Assembly: GCA_020354275.1 (NCBI GenBank)
Contig: CP070645.1
Location: forward strand, 1,168,000-1,179,598
DNA length: 11,599 bases
DNA from: Dehalococcoidales bacterium
GTDB lineage: Bacteria > Chloroflexota > Dehalococcoidia > Dehalococcoidales > UBA2162
Direction: 5' to 3'
Position 1 is the stretch's first letter; every line of letters starts with the position of its first letter. The translations under genes and the position numbers were made by a program. Shown one piece after another: positions 6,742-11,599 of this stretch. The notes under the pieces were generated by a model, which was not told the origin of the DNA, did no database searches, and saw only the letters and a program-made list of their open reading frames with translations.

Positions 6742-7965
6742 ATGGCAATAGAATTTGGCCTTAATGAAGAGCAGGAAATGCTCAAGACCATGGCTCGGGA
6801 TTTTCTGGCCAACGAATGCCCCATGTCGCGGGTCAGAGAGCTGATGGAGGACGAAACGGGCTTTTCTGCGGATTTATGGAAAAAGATGGCAGAAGTTGGA
6901 TGGCTGGGCTTGGTACTGCCCGAGGAATACGGGGGCGCCGGGATGAACTTCAGGGACCTGACGATCCTGCTCGACGAGATGGGACGCCAGGTATTCCCCA
7001 GCCCCTTCATCTCCACCCTGCTTTACGTCGGCATGCCCATTCTCGCCTTCGGCACCGATGAGCAAAAGAATGATATCCTTCCCAAGATATGCAGCGGGGA
7101 GGCAGTCTGTACCATGGCAGCGCTTGAGGATGACGGAGACTGGTGGGCTGATAGTATCAAGGTCAGGGCTGACCGTCGGGGTGACAACTATGTCATCAAC
7201 GGTACCAAGCTATTTGTCCCTGACGCCAAGTCTGCTGATTATATGCTCATCGCCGCCCGCACCAAGCGCACGGAAGACCCGGAAGAAGGAATTACCCTCT
7301 TCCTGCTGGATACCAGGGAGGTATGGGGGATGCTGGCTACACCGCTTAAGACCATGGATGAAACCAGGAAGCTATATGAAGTGACCTTCATGAATGTGCC
7401 CATACCGGAAAAGAACATCCTCGGCGAACTCCATCAGGGCTGGCCAATAATGAAGTATATCGAGCTTCATACCACCGCAGCGCTGTGTGCCGAGATGGTA
7501 GGCGCCGGCGAGAGGGCATTCGAGATGACCGTAGAATACCTGAAAGAGAGGGTAGCCTTCGGCGTCGTTATCGGCAGCTTCCAGGCGCTACAGCACAGAG
7601 CTGCTGACCTGGCCATCGGTCTTGAGTATTCCAGGTCACTTATGGAATGGGCGGCTGAAAATATCAAGGAGGGCCACCCCGATACCGCCACATCTGTGGC
7701 CATGGCTAAGAGCTTCTGCGGGGATACCTGCAAGAAAGTTGTCGCCGAGGGGATCCAGATGCACGGGGGCATAGGCTTCACCTGGGACCACGACATGCAC
7801 CTCTACTTCAAACGGGTCTGGGTAGACGACAACGCCTTTGGCGACAGTATCTACCAGCGAGAACTGGTGGCCAAAGCTCTTGATGAAATCCACCAGTTAT
7901 CCGGGTATGGTCGCTGGCGGAGGATGCCAGGCGTTACAGGCGCCGTCGGTCAGGGCATGATGTAA
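6742..7965 (+). CDS. Acyl-CoA dehydrogenase (second of the pair, distinct type)
   Basis: A 407-residue acyl-CoA dehydrogenase of a subtype unlike the other two. The N-terminus FGLNEEQEMLKTMARDFLANE is a family helix, LPEEYGGAG is at 59-67, FVPDAKSADYMLIAARTK at 158-175, and the FAD/dimer region ERVAFGVVIGSFQALQHRAADLA at about 269-291. QMHGGIGFTWDHDMHLYFKR at 339-358 matches the C-terminal signature common in actinobacterial FadE-type enzymes. The SEPxAGSD signature is absent (ALEDDGDWW at 127-135) and no IYEGT motif exists, so its own catalytic base is unclear. A non-catalytic or substrate-shaping subunit for the preceding enzyme is a reasonable idea. The start follows AAAGGAG by eight bases; the longer frame from 6643 overlaps the previous gene and has no family similarity. 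Confidence 0.9.
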   Translation: MAIEFGLNEEQEMLKTMARDFLANECPMSRVRELMEDETGFSADLWKKMAEVGWLGLVLPEEYGGAGMNFRDLTILLDEMGRQVFPSPFISTLLYVGMPILAFGTDEQKNDILPKICSGEAVCTMAALEDDGDWWADSIKVRADRRGDNYVINGTKLFVPDAKSADYMLIAARTKRTEDPEEGITLFLLDTREVWGMLATPLKTMDETRKLYEVTFMNVPIPEKNILGELHQGWPIMKYIELHTTAALCAEMVGAGERAFEMTVEYLKERVAFGVVIGSFQALQHRAADLAIGLEYSRSLMEWAAENIKEGHPDTATSVAMAKSFCGDTCKKVVAEGIQMHGGIGFTWDHDMHLYFKRVWVDDNAFGDSIYQRELVAKALDEIHQLSGYGRWRRMPGVTGAVGQGMM

Positions 7966-7969
7966 CAAG

Positions 7970-8047
7970 GAGAACGGGCCTAGTATAGCTATAGCTGGCG
8001 TATTAGCTAAGAGCTTCTGCAACGCGAAGGTCAAGGCTAAAGGTTAG
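7970..8047 (+). pseudogene. Short remnant resembling the acyl-CoA dehydrogenase C-terminal part
   Basis: GCTAAGAGCTTCTGC at 8006-8020 is identical to 7705-7719 inside the preceding gene. In the same reading frame it gives a peptide ending VLAKSFCNAKVKAKG then TAG (8045), comparable with VAMAKSFCGDTCKKVVAEG in the gene. It may be the tail of a duplicated and deleted dehydrogenase. The piece is short, so chance cannot be excluded. Confidence 0.35.
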
Positions 8048-8072
8048 CCATTAATATGGTTTTAATCACAGG

Positions 8073-8106
8073 AAGGGTTATGGTTGGTGCACCGGCCATA
8101 ACCCTT
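8073..8106 (+). terminator. Strong hairpin terminator after the dehydrogenase pair
   Basis: AAGGGTTATGG (8073-8083) pairs perfectly with CCATAACCCTT (8096-8106). The 12 bases between can extend the stem through two G-T pairs and GG-CC. GGCTGTTTATCTTCC follows, moderately T-rich. It ends the + strand dehydrogenase transcript about 110 bases past the last stop. Confidence 0.7.
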
Positions 8107-8148
8107 GGCTGTTTATCTTCCCATATGCATTAGGAAAAACCGAAAGGG

Positions 8149-8177
8149 TTATAAATACCTTTCAATAGTGATATAAT
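8149..8177 (+). promoter_or_regulatory. Likely promoter for the acetyltransferase gene
   Basis: A perfect TATAAT at 8172-8177 has TTATAA at 8149-8154 as a weak -35 box, 17 bases upstream. Transcription would begin near 8184, leaving a short leader before the gene at 8220. Confidence 0.5.
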
Positions 8178-8219
8178 CTAGTAGAATCAATGAAATACGC
8201 CGGGATCAAGTAGAGAAAC

Positions 8220-9041
8220 ATGCGTCATATGGAAATCACTATCCGTCCTATAACTGCCGATGAAATAGACCGCGTGCCGCTACGCTGCTGGCCTGATAGA
8301 GAAGCGATAGCCAGGCTGTTTACCAGGCAGGGTACTATCGGGATGGGTGCGTGGGAACAGGAGAAATGTGTGGCCCAGCTTCATGGCTACCGCATCACAG
8401 AGCCAGACGACCTCTGGGAGATCTGGCCAGACTGGAACCGTCCCCATTGGGCCGAAAAGGTACGGACCGGCGAATTTCATCTGCCGACGCCGGCGTGGTG
8501 CCATGCCTGCTTCCATGTGGGCCGTACCAGGGATACCCATCATGACGAACTGCTTCAGCGTGTCCTTTGGCTGGCATACCAGTCTGATTGGGACATCGAC
8601 CGCACCTACACCGACATCAGCAAGCTCGATGGGGTCTTCCTCTCCAGAACCGAAGTTGAACAGATGATCAAAGAGCTCCAAGAGTCCGGACGCCGCAGCT
8701 TCGTGACAGAAGCACCTGAGTACCGTAGCCAGGGTATCGGTACGGCACTGTGCCAGGAGTCTGTACGCTGGGCAAGGGACCACGACTTTGCCGTCGTAGT
8801 CGGTTCAGGGGCACCAGATGGCCTGTTCGAGTTTGCTGTCTGGGCAGGTAATCTACCGTGGACAAGCTATTCTAACATAGGCTTCGAGCCGGTGCCTGTT
8901 GAAAGCACAGGTGCTGAACTCCCCGGGTGGGCCCAGGGCAACTCACCACCCCAGGTAATGGCCGCCGTCCGAACGGCGTTAGCCGGTGGCCGCCCCACCC
9001 ACGAGTTCCACGAAAGACCGATGGTCCTCAAGCTGAAGTAA
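8220..9041 (+). CDS. GNAT-family N-acetyltransferase
   Basis: A 273-residue protein with a GNAT fold. The acetyl-CoA pyrophosphate-binding motif A is PEYRSQGIGTALCQESVRWA at 166-185, preceded by strand-like ACFHVGRT at 96-103, and it transfers acetyl from acetyl-CoA to an unknown amine. Between the strand and motif A, where most GNATs have only a few residues, there are about 60 residues of mostly helical sequence (HHDELLQRVLWLAYQ to EVEQMIKELQESG). The C-terminal part has VWAGNLPWTSYSNIGFEPVP, which looks like the closing GNAT strands. Start at ATG 8220 gives MRHMEI; ATG 8229 is possible, and neither has a strong ribosome site. It is transcribed alone toward the CoA-transferase and stops 32 bases from it. 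No link to the neighbouring acyl-CoA enzymes can be shown. Confidence 0.82.
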   Translation: MRHMEITIRPITADEIDRVPLRCWPDREAIARLFTRQGTIGMGAWEQEKCVAQLHGYRITEPDDLWEIWPDWNRPHWAEKVRTGEFHLPTPAWCHACFHVGRTRDTHHDELLQRVLWLAYQSDWDIDRTYTDISKLDGVFLSRTEVEQMIKELQESGRRSFVTEAPEYRSQGIGTALCQESVRWARDHDFAVVVGSGAPDGLFEFAVWAGNLPWTSYSNIGFEPVPVESTGAELPGWAQGNSPPQVMAAVRTALAGGRPTHEFHERPMVLKLK

Positions 9042-9060
9042 CGAAACCGGCTTCCTTAAT

Positions 9061-9072
9061 AACTATATAGTT
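9061..9072. other. AT-rich palindrome between convergent stops
   Basis: AACTATATAGTT is a perfect 12-base palindrome followed by TTT. It sits between the acetyltransferase and CoA-transferase stop codons and could weakly help termination, but the stem is AT-only apart from one pair. Confidence 0.25.
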
Positions 9073-9073
9073 T

Positions 9074-10363
9074 TTAGGCGATGGTGCCTTCTTCTTTGAA
9101 CCGGCCAATATCCTCCCAGCTATATCCGTACTCCAGCAGGACCTCTTCTGTATGTTGACCGAACTCCGGAGCCGGCATACGGACCGACGGGGGAGTCTCG
9201 CTCATCATCACCGGGTTCTCCACCTGCTCGATACGCCCCTGCTGGGGATGGTCGTAGGCTACAAAACAGCCGCTCTCCCTGGCCTGGACATCGTTGACAG
9301 CCTCCTTCAGAGTCTGACGGGGGGCATATGGTATACCCTCCAGCAGGGGACGCCACTCATCATAGGTCTTGGTTACAAATATGTCCTGGAATATTTGCCG
9401 TAATTGAGGGGTGTCCTCAGAACGCCCTTCCCTTGTCTGGTATTTGGGGTGGTCAGCAAGGTCGTCCCGCCCCAGTGCCCGGCAGAACCTCCCCCAGTAC
9501 CGGTCCGGTTGCAGTATAGTAAAGGCCAGTTGCCTGCCATCCTTGGTCAGATACATGCCGCCCAGCGGGCTCATTATTTGCATCCTATCGCTGTAGAAAG
9601 CCATAACCTCCATAATTGCCTGCTGTGCCTTCATCTGCAGTTCTATCGGAGGATCAGGTGCCCGCAGGTCAGCGACATCCAGTCCGGTGATTAACGCCGC
9701 GGAAACATCATAAGATATCTGGTATAGACCGCAGTGCAATAACGAAACGTCTACCTCCTGGCCTATACCGGTCCTCTCTCTTACATAAAGGGCTTGCATA
9801 ATGCCGAAAGCAAAAGCCATCCCGGCCACGTTGTCGCCCATGCCCACCCGGTAACCGATGCAGGGAACACCGGGCATGGACATCAGGTAAGGGAAACTGG
9901 AGCGTGCCCAGAAAGCGGTGGTGTCATACGCCGGAACATCCTTATCTGGTCCCTTTTTACCATAGCCGGTGATATTGCCAAAGATAATACGCGGGTTTAT
10001 CTTCTTCAGGGTCTCGTAATCCAGTTCAAACCTATCTAACTCAAATGACCGCAGGTTGCTGACAAATACATCAGCACTCTCCAGCATCTTGTGCATGATA
10101 GCACGTCCACTTGCTGAAGAAAGATCGACGGTACAGCTCCTCTTGTTACGGTTATAGTTTTCCCAGTTGAAGTCGAAATCATTCGGCCAGCCAACACCCA
10201 TTTCCTTCTGAGCTTCTGTGAAATGCCGCCAGTAATCACCTGTGACAGGATTCTCGATATGGATGACGTCTGCCCCAAAGTCACCGAGTAAACGGGCACA
10301 CATCGGTACGGCAGCTACCTGTGAGCAATCGATGACCTTTACACCCTCAAGAGCCATTGCCAT
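9074..10363 (-). CDS. CaiB/BaiF-family (class III) CoA-transferase
   Basis: A 429-residue family III CoA-transferase, the usual length for this interlocked-dimer family, which moves CoA between carboxylic acids through an enzyme-bound aspartyl-CoA. The opening LEGVKVIDCSQVAAVPMCARLLGDFGADVIHIENP follows the family N-terminus (seen as LxGVxVxDxS then LGDxGAxVIxxE). The catalytic Asp is Asp177 in VGMGDNVAGM. Other typical stretches are NRNKRSCTVDL, ADVFVSNL, GYGKKGP and GIGQEVDVSLL. The start is set at ATG 10363 rather than 10390: AGGAGGT sits about eight bases before 10363 and would lie inside the longer reading. The nearby acyl-CoA dehydrogenases suggest it activates the acid they desaturate, but it is convergent with the acetyltransferase and has its own promoter. 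Confidence 0.92.
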   Translation of the reverse strand: MAMALEGVKVIDCSQVAAVPMCARLLGDFGADVIHIENPVTGDYWRHFTEAQKEMGVGWPNDFDFNWENYNRNKRSCTVDLSSASGRAIMHKMLESADVFVSNLRSFELDRFELDYETLKKINPRIIFGNITGYGKKGPDKDVPAYDTTAFWARSSFPYLMSMPGVPCIGYRVGMGDNVAGMAFAFGIMQALYVRERTGIGQEVDVSLLHCGLYQISYDVSAALITGLDVADLRAPDPPIELQMKAQQAIMEVMAFYSDRMQIMSPLGGMYLTKDGRQLAFTILQPDRYWGRFCRALGRDDLADHPKYQTREGRSEDTPQLRQIFQDIFVTKTYDEWRPLLEGIPYAPRQTLKEAVNDVQARESGCFVAYDHPQQGRIEQVENPVMMSETPPSVRMPAPEFGQHTEEVLLEYGYSWEDIGRFKEEGTIA

Positions 10364-10402
10364 TTTCCTTACCTCCTGCATTGAATTCATTGAATTATGG
10401 AA

Positions 10403-10431
10403 ATATTAGGCAATCAGGCAAAATTTGTCAA
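10403..10431 (-). promoter_or_regulatory. Sigma-70 promoter for the CoA-transferase
   Basis: On the minus strand TTGACA (10431-10426) and TAATAT (10408-10403) are separated by 17 bases. The leader to the chosen ATG at 10363 would be short, about 35 bases, and would hold AGGAGGT. With a start near 10396 the longer ATG at 10390 would be almost leaderless, which further favours 10363. Confidence 0.65.
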
Positions 10432-10507
10432 AATACATAACATGGGGTGTCAATAATCCACTCTTCCAGGCACCGGTAACAGCAAACTAAAAAATGAAAC
10501 ACCAATA

Positions 10508-10732
10508 ATGAATATTGTACAGAGAAATTCTGAAATGGAAAGAGAAGGTGTACCCCCACACGTTAAAAATTATGTCGCAGTTGATGATTATGATAAATCC
10601 TTGTCACTCGCATTAGACAGGGGGGCGAAGTTGATCCATGAAGCTGAGGTTCCCAATCACTGTAAATTGGGCGTACTAATAATTCCAGGCGATATTTTTC
10701 TGGCCATTGTACATTACTTTAAAGGAGGATAA
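10508..10732 (+). CDS. Half-length VOC (glyoxalase-fold) protein, probably truncated
   Basis: A 74-residue protein matching only the C-terminal half of a VOC/glyoxalase-like domain: PPHVKNYVAVDDYDKSLSLA, then LDRGAKLIHEAEVPN, then LGVLIIPGDIFLAIVHYF. Full members are usually about 115-130 residues with two beta-alpha-beta-beta-beta modules; here one is present. The usual metal- and glycine-containing DPxG turn reads IPGD. No ribosome binding site precedes ATG 10508, and the frame runs open upstream only to a stop at 10454 without VOC-like sequence. It is most likely the 3' remainder of a gene cut off at its 5' end beside the CoA-transferase promoter, though a one-module VOC protein acting as a dimer cannot be excluded. 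It ends in AAAGGAGGATAA, which doubles as a ribosome site for the next reading frame. Confidence 0.5.
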   Translation: MNIVQRNSEMEREGVPPHVKNYVAVDDYDKSLSLALDRGAKLIHEAEVPNHCKLGVLIIPGDIFLAIVHYFKGG

Positions 10733-10737
10733 ACCAC

Positions 10738-10839
10738 ATGGTAATCATGCAAATACCGGAGTAATTGCACCCAGATTTCGCCACCAACGAGTTTCGTAAT
10801 AAAGATAACCCCCACCGACATATACGGCCAAACCCCTGA
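10738..10839 (+). pseudogene. Decayed small gene: strong ribosome site, then early stop
   Basis: AAAGGAGG at 10721-10728 stands nine bases before ATG 10738, but the frame stops after eight codons (MVIMQIPE, TAA at 10762). Reading on in the same frame gives a further protein-like stretch of 24 codons beginning LHPDFATNEFRNKD, ending TGA at 10837. This fits a small gene broken by a nonsense change and placed after the VOC fragment as a second cistron. An eight-residue leader peptide is the alternative. Confidence 0.35.
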
Positions 10840-10860
10840 ACTACGCGTTTCAAATGGTAT

Positions 10861-11163
10861 TTATTTCGACTTCCGCCTCACCCCACGTGCCCCGCCGCCG
10901 AAGATAATGCTGACGCCGAACATGAAACCGAAGTCGTACCAGTTGCCGCAGTTATACACCTCGTAGATATTGACGTTATCTGTAAACAGCGAAATAAAAA
11001 AGGTAACCGGTGAAATAACACCGTGCCACAGACCCGACCAGAAACCTACGCTTTTTCCTTCAACATCCGGCACACCTACCGTTGGATTCATACCGGCAGC
11101 ACAGCCGGCCAGCAGCAGCATAGCCAGGACTGCTATGGATATAAATAACAGTCGTTTCTTCAT
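10861..11163 (-). CDS. Small lipoprotein of unknown function
   Basis: A 100-residue protein with a textbook lipoprotein signal: MKKR, hydrophobic stretch to residue 19, and lipobox LLAG-Cys21. It should be exported, lipid-modified at Cys21 and cleaved by signal peptidase II. The mature part holds GFWSGLWHGVISPVTFFISLF, a Asp-Asn-Val-Asn-Ile-Tyr-Glu-Val stretch, then GNWYDFGFMFGVSIIFGGG and a basic tail RGVRRKSK. This layout resembles a widespread family of small conserved bacterial proteins with no assigned function. The hydrophobic segments suggest membrane contact beyond the lipid anchor. AAGGAGGT lies nine bases before ATG. It appears monocistronic, with its own promoter and leader hairpin. 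No enzymatic motif is visible. Confidence 0.8.
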   Translation of the reverse strand: MKKRLLFISIAVLAMLLLAGCAAGMNPTVGVPDVEGKSVGFWSGLWHGVISPVTFFISLFTDNVNIYEVYNCGNWYDFGFMFGVSIIFGGGARGVRRKSK

Positions 11164-11204
11164 TACCGTCTACCTCCTTGATCAGGATTTACCATTTCAA
11201 CTGG

Positions 11205-11229
11205 CAATGAGGCATCCCATCCCTCATTG
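11205..11229 (-). other. Leader hairpin of the lipoprotein mRNA
   Basis: CAATGAGG (11205-11212) pairs perfectly with CCTCATTG (11222-11229) around a 9-base loop. It would lie at the very start of the lipoprotein transcript, suggesting a 5' stabilising stem. Confidence 0.45.
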
Positions 11230-11241
11230 CTGTTGCCCCGA

Positions 11242-11270
11242 ATAGTATATATACGGCAATCGGTTGTCAA
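11242..11270 (-). promoter_or_regulatory. Promoter for the lipoprotein gene
   Basis: On the minus strand TTGACA (11270-11265) is followed by TACTAT at 17 bases or TATACT at 15 bases (11249-11244). The perfect -35 box makes a promoter likely even though the -10 choice is open. Confidence 0.6.
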
Positions 11271-11378
11271 TCACATACTCCTGTTGATGTAAAGATGCAG
11301 CCATTAAACCCTTTCTGTTCCGCTGCAATCAGCCGTTCTTTCGGGGATAGTTGATAGATAGGAACCATGCTAAAAGTA

Positions 11379-11408
11379 TTGACGGTAATAAAGCCAAGGC
11401 ACTATAAT
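11379..11408 (+). promoter_or_regulatory. Promoter for the gene at the right edge
   Basis: TTGACG (11379-11384) and a perfect TATAAT (11403-11408) are 18 bases apart. Transcription would begin near 11415, about 60 bases before GTG 11475. The 11271-11378 stretch between the two divergent promoters holds only a weak hairpin (TGCAGC 11296-11301 with GCTGCA 11322-11327). Confidence 0.6.
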
Positions 11409-11474
11409 ATTCCACCACCGGTTAAGCAGAGGAATACCAGACAAACCATATCATATTTAAACAGGGAGAAAGCC

Positions 11475-11599
11475 GTGGGAATATTTAAGTGGATGACACT
11501 CAAATTCCAGAAGGTAAGGGCATTCCTGGGGTTTCAAAGCCGCCCTTCCATGGGTAAAGAAGGGCGGAAGTTTATGATGGACGAATTCAGGTCCACCCG
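11475..11599 (+). CDS. Unidentified protein, N-terminal part only
   Basis: The frame runs off the right edge after about 41 codons. It begins VGIFKWMTLKFQKVRAFLGF (GTG read as Met) and continues with a basic stretch including RPSMGKEGRKFMMDEF. GTG 11475 is chosen because GGGAG lies about seven bases upstream and the promoter at 11379-11408 precedes it. An in-frame ATG at 11367 would add 36 residues but would place the promoter inside the gene. The positive charge could mean nucleic-acid or membrane contact. No family is recognised. Confidence 0.45.
   Translation, partial: MGIFKWMTLKFQKVRAFLGFQSRPSMGKEGRKFMMDEFRST

Noticed and set aside
8280..8783. Minus-strand open frame of 167 residues across the acetyltransferase
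   Set aside because: The plus strand encodes a clear GNAT motif over the same bases, and the minus-strand frame shows no family.
10970..11245. Plus-strand open frame across the lipoprotein gene and its leader
   Set aside because: The minus strand has a lipobox, ribosome site and promoter; the plus-strand frame has none of these.

Overview
The window looks like chromosomal DNA of a bacterium with near-balanced base composition and strong AGGAGG-type ribosome binding sites. The mix is several acyl-CoA dehydrogenases, a class III CoA-transferase, a non-photosynthetic ferredoxin-thioredoxin reductase (FTR) subunit with a rubredoxin-like partner, and a flavodoxin. This suggests an anaerobic or microaerophilic lineage such as the Dehalococcoidia-type Chloroflexota. 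The lineage is inferred from gene content and protein style only. There are no rRNA or tRNA genes, no CRISPR array and no recognisable transposase.

Left part (1-2724). A coiled-coil protein made of 40-residue tandem repeats enters from the left edge on the + strand. A hairpin-rich gap follows, then a minus-strand redox block. In transcription order this block is a 46-residue rubredoxin-like protein, the FTR catalytic subunit overlapping it by four bases, and after a gap with a hairpin a HemG-like flavodoxin.

Middle part (2725-8219). Three acyl-CoA dehydrogenases dominate. One is on the minus strand with a clear TTGACA-N17-TATACT promoter. Two more form a + strand pair (58-base gap) behind a TTGACA-N17-TAAGAT promoter. 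The minus-strand enzyme and the first + strand enzyme are close paralogues; the third is of a different type and resembles partner subunits of heteromeric enzymes. Between the divergent dehydrogenases lies an APH-like kinase. Its conserved N-lobe is open upstream of any ATG/GTG/TTG, so its real start appears to be non-standard (ATA at 4287, behind a good ribosome binding site). A strong hairpin terminator follows the pair, next to a small apparent remnant of a dehydrogenase gene.

Right part (8220-11599). A GNAT acetyltransferase and a CaiB/BaiF CoA-transferase converge. Beyond them are a half-length VOC (glyoxalase-fold) protein, a stretch of apparent gene decay, a small minus-strand lipoprotein with its own promoter and leader hairpin, and the start of an unidentified + strand gene behind a TTGACG-N18-TATAAT promoter. 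The three dehydrogenases and the CoA-transferase together suggest activation and alpha,beta-desaturation of a carboxylic acid as its CoA thioester; the substrate cannot be read from the sequence.
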